A stretch of 64,000 bases of DNA from Fodinibius sp051746985 (GTDB taxonomy: Bacteria > Bacteroidota > Rhodothermia > Balneolales > Balneolaceae): contig JBNJFP010000015.1 in the NCBI GenBank assembly GCA_051746985.1, positions 5,000 to 68,999 on the forward strand. The letters are read 5' to 3'. This document shows, piece by piece, positions 1-8,851 of this stretch; positions within the stretch are counted from its first letter, which is position 1, and each line of letters opens with the position of its first letter. The notes under the pieces are model-generated. The model saw only the letters and a program-made list of their open reading frames with translations, was not told the origin of the DNA and did no database searches. The position numbers were made by a program, and so were the translations under genes.

Positions 1-117
1 ACAGGCGATATTCTGGCATAAATATTTTTCATCCCCTTTCTTTCACCGACAAAATAAGCTACTATTAGAGCCTGTTATATAAGCCATTTCAAAGACGTAA
101 CTTAACAAGTACACCTC

Positions 118-1242
118 ATGCCTCGACCGCTGCTAATTATATTATTTCTGATTCTTATCATCCCACACTCGTACGCACAAACTACTCAAAATAACGACGA
201 TAATGTCACCCTTGACGAAAAAATCGGCCAACTGTTGTTAGTGGGATTCCGGGGCACACAACTGGCTGATACCAATCATGTTGTACGAGACATCAAAAAA
301 TATCACCTGGGCAGTGTAGTGCTATTTGATTACGATGTATCACTTGATTCTCCGGAGCGTAATATTGAGTCGCCCGAACAGGTAAAAACGTTGGTTAACG
401 ATCTTAAACAAACAGCCGATCATCCGCTCATTGTTTCTATTGATCAGGAAGGCGGCAAAGTGGCCCGGCTTAAAGCAGAAAGGGGATTTCCCGAAACCGT
501 ATCAGCAGAGTATTTGGGATCGATTGACCATCCCGACAGCACCAAATACTACGCTCGTAAAATTGCCGCCACGCTTGCTGACTTAGGCATCAACATGAAT
601 TTTGCGCCCGTTGTTGATCTCAATACCAACCCCGAAAACCCGATCATAGGTGGCATTGAACGCAGTTTTTCTGCCGAGCCCGAGAAAGTCACCAAACATG
701 CTTCCATTTTCATCAAAACGTTCAAAGAACACGATATTTTACCAGTTTTAAAACATTTTCCAGGCCATGGAAGCTCCGAGGATGACTCCCATCTGGGCGT
801 GGTGGATGTGAGTGAAACGTGGTCAGACGATGAGCTAAAACCCTACCAAGAACTTATCGATAAAGAGATGACGGATGCCATCATGACGGCTCATATCTTT
901 AATGACAATCTCGACTCAAAGCTTCCGGCCACACTCTCGAAACCAACCATTACCGACCTGCTGCGCAATGATCTCGGTTTTGATGGCGTAGTGATTTCCG
1001 ATGATATGATGATGGGCGCTATCCGTAATGAATACGGACTCGAAACCGCTATTTACAATGCCTTACATGCAGGGGTTGATATTCTAACTTTTGGCAACAA
1101 TTTGGTTTTTGATCCGGAGATTGTCCCCAAAGCGCACCGAATCATCAAAAAACTTGTAGAGGATGGAAAAATTTCGGAGCAGCGAATCGACCAGTCCTAT
1201 CACCGGGTTATGAAATTAAAAGAGCAAATTGATGGCGAATAG
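118..1242 (+). CDS. Glycoside hydrolase family 3, NagZ-like beta-N-acetylhexosaminidase, exported
   Basis: Single-domain GH3 protein of 374 aa, the size of NagZ-type enzymes and lacking the extra C-terminal domain of large beta-glucosidases. Residues 1-20 are a signal peptide ending in SYA, so the enzyme should be exported. KHFPGHG (about 212-218) followed by DSH (223-225) is the NagZ loop carrying the catalytic His/Asp pair, and VVISDD (about 291-296) holds the nucleophile Asp. By family knowledge it should release N-acetylglucosamine from beta-linked peptidoglycan or chitin fragments. No lipobox is visible. It converges on the BrkB gene with only 12 bases between stops. Substrate specificity within the NagZ clade is inferred. 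Confidence 0.9.
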   Translation: MPRPLLIILFLILIIPHSYAQTTQNNDDNVTLDEKIGQLLLVGFRGTQLADTNHVVRDIKKYHLGSVVLFDYDVSLDSPERNIESPEQVKTLVNDLKQTADHPLIVSIDQEGGKVARLKAERGFPETVSAEYLGSIDHPDSTKYYARKIAATLADLGINMNFAPVVDLNTNPENPIIGGIERSFSAEPEKVTKHASIFIKTFKEHDILPVLKHFPGHGSSEDDSHLGVVDVSETWSDDELKPYQELIDKEMTDAIMTAHIFNDNLDSKLPATLSKPTITDLLRNDLGFDGVVISDDMMMGAIRNEYGLETAIYNALHAGVDILTFGNNLVFDPEIVPKAHRIIKKLVEDGKISEQRIDQSYHRVMKLKEQIDGE

Positions 1243-1254
1243 CTCTTTGTTCCA

Positions 1255-2139
1255 TTAATTTTCTGACAGAGTTGCGCCCCAATACGCTTCTACTTTTCCA
1301 CCATATTTTCGGGTGTACACGCGGGTAAAAATAGCCCCGATCAACACTACCTGTACATTGTAGTAAATCCAAATAAGAAAAACGACAAACGATCCCGCGG
1401 CTTTATACATCGGCTGCAGCGTTTCAGCGCCCAAGTACCAATCGACTACCGCTTTCCCTGCTATTACCAAAATAGTGGTCACTACCGCCCCCACAAGGAT
1501 GTCTCTCCATCGGACATTCAGATCGGGCAAAATTTTGAACATCACTGTAAAAAACGTAATGGCCAGCAAAATGTTAGTCCCTGAACTGCCCAGCTGTATT
1601 AAATACACATTGGTGCTTCCTAAAATGGGTACAAACAGATCGCTTAATCCATATATTATAGTTTCCGACACCAATCCCGCCAAAAAAAGCAGGCTCAATG
1701 CCCCGATGAACAGCAATCCTGTCAGCCGATCCCATAAAAACTGCCATAATGAGCTTATTTTGGGATTCTTTAATCCCCAGATACTATTGAGTGTCTGCTT
1801 TATTTGAGAAAGCAAAGTAGTTGCGCCAAATAATAGCGTCATGATAGCAATTATCGAGGACCATAACCCCGAGGCATCCCTTCCCATTGATGCAACAAGA
1901 CTCTCAACGGCATCACCCAGATTTGGACCTACAATCGAATCGAGCGTTTGACGAAATTCAGCTTCCCCCAGCTGACTGCCCAATACAATACTTAAAATCC
2001 ATACCGTGATAATGATAAGTGGCGCCGTAGAAAATATGGCATAAAATGCAATGGCCGCGCCATGTAATCCAATATTTATCTCCCACATTCTTTCGTAGGT
2101 CTCTTTGACTACATCCCAAATTTGTTGATGTATCTTCAC
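1255..2139 (-). CDS. YihY/BrkB-family inner membrane protein
   Basis: 294 aa polytopic protein. The N-terminal stretch ending in LHGAAIAFYAIFSTAPLIII is characteristic of the YihY/virulence factor BrkB family, as are the later hydrophobic segments and the C-terminal VFLIWIYYNVQVVLIGAIF. About six membrane segments can be counted. The family was once called RNase BN in error; its function is not established, with transport or envelope roles proposed. The gene has its own divergent upstream region shared with the DinB-fold gene and ends 12 bases from the GH3 stop. Family assignment is secure; function is open. Confidence 0.88.
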   Translation of the reverse strand: MKIHQQIWDVVKETYERMWEINIGLHGAAIAFYAIFSTAPLIIITVWILSIVLGSQLGEAEFRQTLDSIVGPNLGDAVESLVASMGRDASGLWSSIIAIMTLLFGATTLLSQIKQTLNSIWGLKNPKISSLWQFLWDRLTGLLFIGALSLLFLAGLVSETIIYGLSDLFVPILGSTNVYLIQLGSSGTNILLAITFFTVMFKILPDLNVRWRDILVGAVVTTILVIAGKAVVDWYLGAETLQPMYKAAGSFVVFLIWIYYNVQVVLIGAIFTRVYTRKYGGKVEAYWGATLSEN

Positions 2140-2260
2140 AATCGTTTTGGTTTGATGAAATTGCTAATTAGCCTCATCCTGAATTTTCTCTAAAAGACCA
2201 TCCAATGAAACGAAGAATTCTCTATGTTTTATAAGATCATAACATTCTAACGCATTTATT

Positions 2261-2842
2261 ATGGATTCCCAATATACCTATGAATGGTTTATCCGCCAAT
2301 TTGAAAGTACCAAAACCATTGCCCAAGATTTCATTCTTTCAACTGACGAGCAGCTATTTTTCCAGGCTCCTGCTGAGGGAAAATGGAATATGGCCGAGTG
2401 TTATCAGCACTTAATTCGTTATGGCGACCTTTATTTCGACAATATGCAATTGGCCATTACTGAAAATCCTGGCAGCGCGAACAACTTGCAACAGCCTTTT
2501 CCACCGGGATGGATAGCCAGTAAAATCATTAGCTTCTTTAAACCGCCATACAAAATAAAGCTTAAAACCATTGAACCGATGAAACCTGGCCATACCACGA
2601 CGACCACCCACAGGAGTATTCTGGATAACTATCTGCACTTACAAGATCAGCTGATTGCTCTGTTAGAAGAAGCCCGTCGCCAACAGGTGCATCTCGGTAA
2701 ATCAAGAGTAACCCATCCGGTTTTTTCAATAATAACAATGAGTCTTGCCGAATGCTTTTTGCTGCTGGATGCCCACCAACAGCGCCACCAATGGCAGGCC
2801 GAGCAAACCCTCAAAGCACTGAGAAAACACGCCTCAACGTAG
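2261..2842 (+). CDS. DinB-superfamily (DinB_2) four-helix protein
   Basis: 193 aa. The N-terminal GKWNMAECYQHLIRYGDLYF and C-terminal LLLDAHQQRHQWQAEQTL carry the spaced histidines that bind a divalent metal in the DinB/YfiT four-helix bundle. Members include thiol-dependent S-transferases and many proteins of unknown role; the name DinB comes from damage induction in Bacillus and does not show that this gene is SOS controlled. No signal peptide is present, so it is cytoplasmic. It stands alone, divergent from the BrkB gene, and about 160 bases before the UmuD-like gene. Substrate is unknown. Confidence 0.82.
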   Translation: MDSQYTYEWFIRQFESTKTIAQDFILSTDEQLFFQAPAEGKWNMAECYQHLIRYGDLYFDNMQLAITENPGSANNLQQPFPPGWIASKIISFFKPPYKIKLKTIEPMKPGHTTTTTHRSILDNYLHLQDQLIALLEEARRQQVHLGKSRVTHPVFSIITMSLAECFLLLDAHQQRHQWQAEQTLKALRKHAST

Positions 2843-2973
2843 TTTGAAATTGTCATTGGCCCAACAGTATTGCGCATTACTACGGTACTTCGGATGACAC
2901 CATGCCTTCATGGACACGCCGTATAATAGCTAAAAGTCACGGTGGACAGATGGATTTAATTGCCACCATTTCT

Positions 2974-2987
2974 TGTTAGATCTAACA
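2974..2987. promoter_or_regulatory. Perfect 14-bp palindrome, candidate operator of the S24-TetR-ABC1 operon
   Basis: TGTTAGA-TCTAACA is a perfect palindrome lying 18 bases before the ATG at 3006. The symmetry and position suit a dimeric repressor, and a TetR-family gene is the second gene of the operon, so autoregulation is a reasonable inference. A TTG codon at 2973 could also open the same frame, but translation from there would run through the palindrome. Confidence 0.5.
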
Positions 2988-3005
2988 GTAATAATGTGCA
3001 AGGTT

Positions 3006-3443
3006 ATGGAAGATTTCAGAATCACAGATATTTATTCGGGCAAAATTGATCGTGAGCCCGAAAAGGACAGAAATCGCTTTCGCAAAGAAACGGGATTTCC
3101 TTCTCCGGCACGCGATCACTTCGAAAAACCTCTTTCGCTTGATGACTACATCATAAAACGTCCCGCCGCCACGTTCTTTATGCGAGTCAAAGGCGAGGGA
3201 CTTAATAGCATTGGAATTTTTTCGGATGATATTCTCGTTATAGATCGTTCAATAAACCCAACAAACAAGCATTTAATTGTGGCTATTTTAGAAGGCAAAA
3301 TGATCGTGCGCAAACTCGTTAAACAGGGCGCAGACATGTTTATAGCCAAAGGCAAAAACCTGGACCAAACCCAGCGCATCACCGATGATCTTGATTTCCA
3401 AATTTGGGGTGTGGTAACACACTCCATCCACAAACACATTTAA
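3006..3443 (+). CDS. UmuD/LexA-like S24 protein with catalytic residues replaced
   Basis: 145 aa from the ATG at 3006, which has AAGG five bases upstream (an earlier TTG at 2973 and ATG at 2994 are possible). It aligns along its length with UmuD: GFPSPA, then RPAATFFMRVKGEG, then the D-D-I-L-V-I-D core and the EGKMIVRKL strand. In UmuD the cleavage site is Cys-Gly, the nucleophile Ser sits in GDSM and the general base is Lys in TVKKL. Here the same positions read Thr29-Gly30, Gly65 (GEGL) and Arg102 (IVRKL). All three are therefore non-canonical, so self-cleavage is not expected. There is no umuC beside it; a TetR gene follows after 14 bases. It may be a structural or inhibitory partner of a polymerase or repressor encoded elsewhere; that is inference. 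Confidence 0.8.
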   Translation: MEDFRITDIYSGKIDREPEKDRNRFRKETGFPSPARDHFEKPLSLDDYIIKRPAATFFMRVKGEGLNSIGIFSDDILVIDRSINPTNKHLIVAILEGKMIVRKLVKQGADMFIAKGKNLDQTQRITDDLDFQIWGVVTHSIHKHI

Positions 3444-3457
3444 CGACATTAGCTTTT

Positions 3458-4156
3458 ATGGATACTTTTGATCCCGAAACATTTGAAACAAAATTTACGA
3501 TTTCCGATATCGCAACGGACTTGTATATCCAAAACGACGGAGATTTCTTTATCAAAGATATCGCCCGACAAATGGATATCACCCCTGCGGAAGTGTTTAA
3601 CTATTTTCCCAATAAAAAAGCCATTCTTGCATTTTATTACGCCTCGCTGGTTGTTCGGTACGAGCTGATGATCGACGAGATTGATGGTTTTGAATCATAT
3701 ACCATTGGTGAAAAGCTATCGAATTTTGCTTTTACAAATTTTGATATGCTTCGGGAAAAAGAAGCTTTTGTAAAAGACACATTCAGCAGTTACATACTGC
3801 AAAGCTATAGCAAAACAAGTTTTGAAAAAGAAATCGAACGGCTGCTAAAGCAGTTTTTGCAAAACGATGAGCGTATAGCGGTATCATCTACATTGGCTTT
3901 GAATTCCTATTCGTACGCTTTTCTAAAACGACAATATCTTGAACTTCTTCGCTTTTGGCTGAATGATACCAGCGAGAATAAAGAGCTAACGATGGAGCTC
4001 ACAGATAAAGTAACGGGCGTACTCCAGGAATTGCTGTACAACCCTGTTCTCGACAAAGGTCTCGACTTGCTGAAATTTATGAATGCCAACAAAAAGACTT
4101 TTGTCCATAATATCCCCATTGTAAAACAACTCTGTTCTAAAATCGAGATCCGATAA
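3458..4156 (+). CDS. TetR/AcrR-family transcriptional regulator
   Basis: 232 aa using the ATG at 3458, 14 bases after the UmuD-like stop; an upstream in-frame start would overlap that gene. The N-terminal helix-turn-helix reads FFIKDIARQMDITPAEVFNY followed by FPNKKAILAFYY, the standard TetR recognition helix and the FxxK linker. The C-terminal 170 residues are a divergent helical ligand-binding domain whose ligand cannot be predicted. The ABC1 kinase begins 3 bases after the stop, so the two are almost certainly cotranscribed. It is the most likely binder of the palindrome at 2974-2987. Confidence 0.82.
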   Translation: MDTFDPETFETKFTISDIATDLYIQNDGDFFIKDIARQMDITPAEVFNYFPNKKAILAFYYASLVVRYELMIDEIDGFESYTIGEKLSNFAFTNFDMLREKEAFVKDTFSSYILQSYSKTSFEKEIERLLKQFLQNDERIAVSSTLALNSYSYAFLKRQYLELLRFWLNDTSENKELTMELTDKVTGVLQELLYNPVLDKGLDLLKFMNANKKTFVHNIPIVKQLCSKIEIR

Positions 4157-4159
4157 TTT

Positions 4160-5497
4160 ATGAGTAATAATTTTCCATCATCCAAACTTGAGCGCGGTAA
4201 AATATTTGCGAAAACCGGTCTTAAAGTTGGTACCAACTACGCTAAACGCTACCTCAAAAAATCAGTCGGTAAAAAAGAAACCGAGGAAGAAGGTAAACAA
4301 TTTCATACCGAAAATGCCCGGCAGGTTTTCAATGAATTTACCAAGCTCCGTGGTACGGCCCTCAAAATTGCTCAATCTATGAGCATGGATGAGGGTATGC
4401 TGCCCGAAGAGTTTGCTGAAGTAATGAGTGAATCGCAATACAGCGTCCCGCCCATTAACAAGGCGCTGGCACGCTCAATCATCAAAAAGGAGCTCGGCGA
4501 TTATCCCGAAAACCTGTTTGCCCACTTTGATACCGAAGCCATTGCCGCTGCATCCATTGGACAAGTGCATGAAGCGCAGCTCAAAAACGGGCAGAAAGTG
4601 GCCGTCAAGATTCAATATCCCAATGTGAAAAATACCATCCACTCAGATCTTTCGATGGCTAAAACGTTAATGAAACGGATTATCAGTGGTAATGGAAATT
4701 TTGATGAATATTTTGAGGAGATCGAAGAAACACTGATGGAGGAAACTGATTACCATCAGGAAGCTGAATACCTAAAATATTTTAACAAGCGATTTTCCGA
4801 GGGGAATGTTATTACCCCGCAGTTTGTGGAAAATTTGTCCACGGAAAAAGTGCTGACGATGTCGTTTATAGAAGGGCAGCACTTGAAAGAGTTTCTGGCT
4901 CAAAATCCGAGTCAACAGGAACGAAATCACTTTGGCCAACTATTGTGGGATTTCTTTCACGACCAGGTGGAACAGCGCAACTTTATCCACGCTGATACAC
5001 ATCCCGGCAACTTTTTCTTTCGGGAAGATGGCAAGCTGGGCGTCATTGATTTTGGATGCGTCAAAAAGTTCTCTGAAGAGTTTACGCATAACTACATGCA
5101 GCTTTTGCCGAAGCACCTAAAGCAAAGTGAAGAAGAAATTCGAGCGTTGTACTTAAAGCTGGATATCATCAAAGAAAACCCCAAAAACCCCGATGCTGAA
5201 GAAGAGTTTTTCCAGTTTTGTAAGGCGTATGGTGATACTTTTGCCAAACCTTATATGGGTGACGAGTTTGATTTTGGAGACACGAACTTTAGAAAGAACA
5301 TTACACGCTTTGCCCGTGAGCTTCCCATAAAAAATGAACCGCGCGGCGACAAAAATTTCATTTACAGTACGAAAGTACATATGGGATTGTATAGTATTTT
5401 GATGAAGCTGCAAGCCAAGGTCGATACCCAGCGAAGCAAAGAGCTAACGCACAGCATGATCGATACAATGAGTGATGAGAAGGGGGAACCTGTTTAA
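4160..5497 (+). CDS. ABC1/ADCK/UbiB-family atypical kinase
   Basis: 445 aa. The N-terminal extension contains RGTALKIAQSMSMDEGMLPE, the position of the family KxGQ motif, here KIAQ. AAASIGQVHEA is the Ala-rich nucleotide loop and VAVKIQYPN holds the ATP-binding Lys. HADTHPGNFFF is the catalytic loop and GVIDFGCVK the metal-binding DFG. These resemble ADCK3/Coq8-type proteins, which support isoprenoid quinone or membrane lipid homeostasis through ATPase activity. No C-terminal membrane segments of the UbiB kind are obvious. It is the last gene of the S24-TetR-ABC1 set and its stop lies 2 bases from the stop of the converging phosphatase gene. Confidence 0.88.
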   Translation: MSNNFPSSKLERGKIFAKTGLKVGTNYAKRYLKKSVGKKETEEEGKQFHTENARQVFNEFTKLRGTALKIAQSMSMDEGMLPEEFAEVMSESQYSVPPINKALARSIIKKELGDYPENLFAHFDTEAIAAASIGQVHEAQLKNGQKVAVKIQYPNVKNTIHSDLSMAKTLMKRIISGNGNFDEYFEEIEETLMEETDYHQEAEYLKYFNKRFSEGNVITPQFVENLSTEKVLTMSFIEGQHLKEFLAQNPSQQERNHFGQLLWDFFHDQVEQRNFIHADTHPGNFFFREDGKLGVIDFGCVKKFSEEFTHNYMQLLPKHLKQSEEEIRALYLKLDIIKENPKNPDAEEEFFQFCKAYGDTFAKPYMGDEFDFGDTNFRKNITRFARELPIKNEPRGDKNFIYSTKVHMGLYSILMKLQAKVDTQRSKELTHSMIDTMSDEKGEPV

Positions 5498-5499
5498 CG

Positions 5500-8034
5500 T
5501 TACACTTTGAGGCAAATTATCGTTGTGTCGTCGGCAAGCTGATAATCGCTAAACTTTTGTACCCTGCGCTTTATCTCCATCGCTATCTCATTACTGGGCT
5601 TGGTATTTGTTTCCAACTCCTCTACCAAGCCAATAAGAGTATCAAATCCAAATCGCTCCCCCTTGGGATTGACGGCTTCGGGCAACCCATCAGAATAAAG
5701 TAACAGAAAATCACCGGCTTGTAACTGGATTTCTTCCGCTTGATAATTTACGGATGACTGCAAACCCAATGGAAATTTGGGCGCCGGTGTTTGAATAAAT
5801 TCTGCTGATCCGTTGCGCTTCAATATAGGAAGGCAATGCCCTGCATTTGCAAGCTTCAATATTTTACTGTCTAAATGATACTGTACAATGATACAGGTAA
5901 TAAATGTTTGTCGATCGGTTCGGCTATGTAATGTAGGGGCAATTTCCCTAAGAATGGCGTCTGGCGTATCCCTATGCAGCCGGGAAAGTAACAGCCCGCT
6001 TGTAAAAACGGCATGCATAGCAGCTTTCATCGCCTTACCGGATACATCGGCGATGGTCATGTTTAATACCTGACTGTTTGCCGCGCCATTGCTACTCACA
6101 ATATAGTCGAAGTAATCGCCCCCCACTTCGAACGAAGGCATAAAAAATCCATATACATCAACATCCTGCACCGCTGGCGGACGCAAAGGCATTAACTTAA
6201 ACTGGCTTTCACGGGCGATTTCTATTTCTTTTTCAACGCGCAGATGGTTGGCCATCCGCTCCTGGTATTCGGGGATATAACCGCCCATCTCTGAAACAGA
6301 ATTGCCATAACGATAGGCAATGAATCCATAAATAAACGGGAGGCCGAGAACAAAAAATTGTGTCCATGCGATGTAGGCTACATCCATACTCGAAGAATTC
6401 CAGTAGGGCATCACCAAAATAACCGACATAAAAACCCACCAACCAGTGGCAAATGATAATAAGCCGGCCGCTTCCGTCACAAACAGAGCAATAGCTCCGA
6501 TTATCACAAATAAAATTAAATCAAACCACTCTGTTCCCATTACTTCAAATAGCACACCGGAACCTGCAAATAGGATGGCAAGCGCGAATATACTTAGTCC
6601 ATAATATAGCCAGCGGTTATTAATTTTGGATTGTAAAAATCCAGTAGTAGCTCCTACATGACCGAGCGAAATAAGCCATACATTAATCCAAAGCGCCATA
6701 TTGATCGTAAGTAGTTTAGGCTGCATGCTGGCCTCAGCAAACCCAAACTGACTATCTGCCTGGTAATAGTGAACACCCAACAGGTAGAGTACCACACCAA
6801 AAACACCCAGCAACATTCCCCCGGTGGCGTATCCGCGCAATAATCCTTCTCCTGTTTCGCGGAAGAAAAATCGTTTTTGCCAGAATGCATCCAGCAAATG
6901 TAATTGTTCTTCATTTCGCGACCGTGCCATTGCCTCCCATCCTATATAGGCCAAAGCAGCATATAATCCCAAAATGGCCGAAAAAATAAGGTTATTGAGA
7001 ACAAACAGGGCTTCGCTTGTTGGGTTCCAAAAGTCATTCAGCGTGCTGATCAAATAGAAAATCCGCCAACCTAAAACACCCAATGTTACACTTACTAAAA
7101 TAAATAATGCCCGTCGCCATTCGACCTGTCCCTTATTTATGTATTTGATACCAAGAAAAACAATCAAAATTGCCAGCATTGCTAAAGAAGCGAAGGTCGT
7201 GGCTAAATCGACATTTCCAATACTACGCTTTTCTTCGAGCTGTTCCGGCTCGTATTGATCAAGCGCTTTAAAGTTTTCGATAGATACGCCATATTGAATT
7301 TTGGGAAAGCTTGAGGTGCTGTTTTCACGGATAATCGGCTTTACTTCGAGAGATATATCATCTGGCCCTGTGGTATTGACATTTTTCTTTATCCAGTTAA
7401 ATATCATGTTATTGCCTACCCGAGTGTCTGACAGATCCAAGGGTTGCCTGCCCAAACCGGGCTCGGAAGTAATTACAGAATCCCGCATATCTACATAATC
7501 GAGGGTGTAATCCTGTAAGTCGTAGCCAAAAATATCCTGAACAATTCGATTGGCAATAGATAGTAAGGAATCACCTGCTACAAACGTAGGGTTCGGATTT
7601 TCATCGTAAGTGCCAACTCTTCGGATCTTCCCGTGCTGATCGTACCGGATATCAAGTCGACCGAGGTCGCTCATAAAATCGTTCATTTCATGCGAAAAGC
7701 CAGCATCATTACTTTGGGCCGTGCCGATGCTCACCTTCCATCCCATAAGGTGTAACCCCGATTTGTTCATTTCTTCAATGGGCTGGAGATCATCTCGAAC
7801 TGAATCTTGTAGTATTTTATAGTAATTGAGGTGCTGAGTGCGGCGGGTCATTACCTCAAGAGTATCCATCGAAAACCCCATTCGGTCGGCAAGCTGGACG
7901 GTTTTGTTTTCGATTGTTGATTTACTTTCCTGCAGCGGTGCACCAGCGTTAAAGGAAATAAGCGAATGCAGTACAAAAAATATCGCTAATCCAATACCGC
8001 CAAGGAAAATCCAATATGTTAACCGTTGCCCCAT
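5500..8034 (-). CDS. Membrane-bound PP2C-type (SpoIIE/RsbU) serine phosphatase
   Basis: 844 aa. One N-terminal membrane segment (about 8-28) precedes a region of some 240 residues likely outside the membrane, then roughly eight to ten hydrophobic segments (about 275-580), then a cytoplasmic PP2C domain (about 610-844). The metal-binding motifs are visible: VGGDYFDYI, IADVSGKAMKAAMHA, NAGHCLPI, LLLYSDGLPEA and the final DDTTIICLKV. Family knowledge: such phosphatases dephosphorylate STAS anti-anti-sigma factors; a STAS protein is encoded at 44472-44828. The large periplasmic and membrane portion suggests signal input, which is inferred. Convergent with the ABC1 gene. Confidence 0.85.
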   Translation of the reverse strand: MGQRLTYWIFLGGIGLAIFFVLHSLISFNAGAPLQESKSTIENKTVQLADRMGFSMDTLEVMTRRTQHLNYYKILQDSVRDDLQPIEEMNKSGLHLMGWKVSIGTAQSNDAGFSHEMNDFMSDLGRLDIRYDQHGKIRRVGTYDENPNPTFVAGDSLLSIANRIVQDIFGYDLQDYTLDYVDMRDSVITSEPGLGRQPLDLSDTRVGNNMIFNWIKKNVNTTGPDDISLEVKPIIRENSTSSFPKIQYGVSIENFKALDQYEPEQLEEKRSIGNVDLATTFASLAMLAILIVFLGIKYINKGQVEWRRALFILVSVTLGVLGWRIFYLISTLNDFWNPTSEALFVLNNLIFSAILGLYAALAYIGWEAMARSRNEEQLHLLDAFWQKRFFFRETGEGLLRGYATGGMLLGVFGVVLYLLGVHYYQADSQFGFAEASMQPKLLTINMALWINVWLISLGHVGATTGFLQSKINNRWLYYGLSIFALAILFAGSGVLFEVMGTEWFDLILFVIIGAIALFVTEAAGLLSFATGWWVFMSVILVMPYWNSSSMDVAYIAWTQFFVLGLPFIYGFIAYRYGNSVSEMGGYIPEYQERMANHLRVEKEIEIARESQFKLMPLRPPAVQDVDVYGFFMPSFEVGGDYFDYIVSSNGAANSQVLNMTIADVSGKAMKAAMHAVFTSGLLLSRLHRDTPDAILREIAPTLHSRTDRQTFITCIIVQYHLDSKILKLANAGHCLPILKRNGSAEFIQTPAPKFPLGLQSSVNYQAEEIQLQAGDFLLLYSDGLPEAVNPKGERFGFDTLIGLVEELETNTKPSNEIAMEIKRRVQKFSDYQLADDTTIICLKV

Positions 8035-8212
8035 CTAAAAATCATTTTTTTACCCTTGATACTGCTTTTCCAACCAGAAAATTATTGGCAGTAATCAATA
8101 TACGACCATAAACGAAATTACCCTACGACATTTGTTGAAAATTGTTTCTACATAACTGCTCGCACTTGATGAATAATTTATCTCATCACCAGAAATATCC
8201 TCAAAATAAAAA

Positions 8213-8240
8213 TAGCCGGCGGACATAAGATCCACCGGCT
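8213..8240 (-). terminator. Intrinsic terminator after the bacilliredoxin gene
   Basis: On the minus strand AGCCGGTGGA pairs with TCCGCCGGCT (one G-T wobble) around a 7-base loop and is followed by ATTTTTATTTT. It lies 25 bases after the stop of the bacilliredoxin gene. Confidence 0.85.
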
Positions 8241-8264
8241 AAAACAGTTTAAAATGAGCGGTAT

Positions 8265-8723
8265 TTAGCTTGCAGATTCCTCTGCTTGTTCACCGTCAAA
8301 AGCCTGGAAAACCATTTTTAAATCATCTGCAATTTCGACCTTTGTTCGGCCTTCAATACGGTGTCGTGGGATCATCGCTTTAATTTTACCATCTTTGAAA
8401 TAAGCAAATGCGGGCGATGAGGGAGGATATTCGCTAAAATATTCGCGTGCTCGTGCCGTAGCTTCTTTATCTTGTCCGGCAAAAACCGTCACCATATGAT
8501 CGGGTTCAATTTCAGATTCATCGAGGGCTATCTTGATACCCGGCCGTGCATTCCCGGCCGCACATCCACAAACAGAGTTTATCACCATCAGCATCGTGCC
8601 ATCATCATATTCGTCCATTGCACGATCCACATCCTCTACCGTCTTAAGTTCTTCAATCCCAAGATCGGTTAGTTCTTCTCGCATCCACGAAACGTCGGGG
8701 CCAGCTCCAAGTCCAAATTGCAT
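8265..8723 (-). CDS. BrxA/BrxB-family bacilliredoxin (YphP/YqiW)
   Basis: 152 aa, typical of the family. MVINSVCGCAAGNARPG holds the CGC redox motif (Cys52 and Cys54) with the conserved Asn before it. Family members reduce mixed disulfides between proteins and low-molecular-weight thiols; in Firmicutes the thiol is bacillithiol, and Bacteroidota-like bacteria also commonly make bacillithiol. The C-terminal ARAREYFSEYPPSSPAFAYF is the other conserved block. It sits next to superoxide dismutase, transcribed in the same direction but separated by a terminator at 8793-8830, so it probably has its own promoter. A terminator follows at 8213-8240. Confidence 0.9.
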   Translation of the reverse strand: MQFGLGAGPDVSWMREELTDLGIEELKTVEDVDRAMDEYDDGTMLMVINSVCGCAAGNARPGIKIALDESEIEPDHMVTVFAGQDKEATARAREYFSEYPPSSPAFAYFKDGKIKAMIPRHRIEGRTKVEIADDLKMVFQAFDGEQAEESAS

Positions 8724-8792
8724 AACTAAATGTATTTATTTCGGCTTTGTATTAAATGCTAAATATAAGGTTCAATTATGAAGTATGTAAGA

Positions 8793-8830
8793 AGAAAAAG
8801 CACCCCGCCTGTGGACAGAGTGCTTTTTCT
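8793..8830 (-). terminator. Terminator after superoxide dismutase
   Basis: AGAAAAAGCAC and GTGCTTTTTCT form an 11-bp stem whose A/T-rich base makes a U-tract on either strand. It separates sodA from the downstream bacilliredoxin gene. Confidence 0.8.
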
Positions 8831-8851
8831 CGCTAAGATCTTTTAAGCCAA

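Noticed and set aside
1..117. Partial gene at the left edge
   Set aside because: No frame with coding character extends to the edge; the stretch looks like the upstream region of the GH3 gene.
2843..3005. SOS/LexA box for the UmuD-like gene
   Set aside because: The only symmetry is the 14-bp palindrome at 2974-2987, which does not match the Gram-negative or Gram-positive LexA consensus; SOS control is not claimed.
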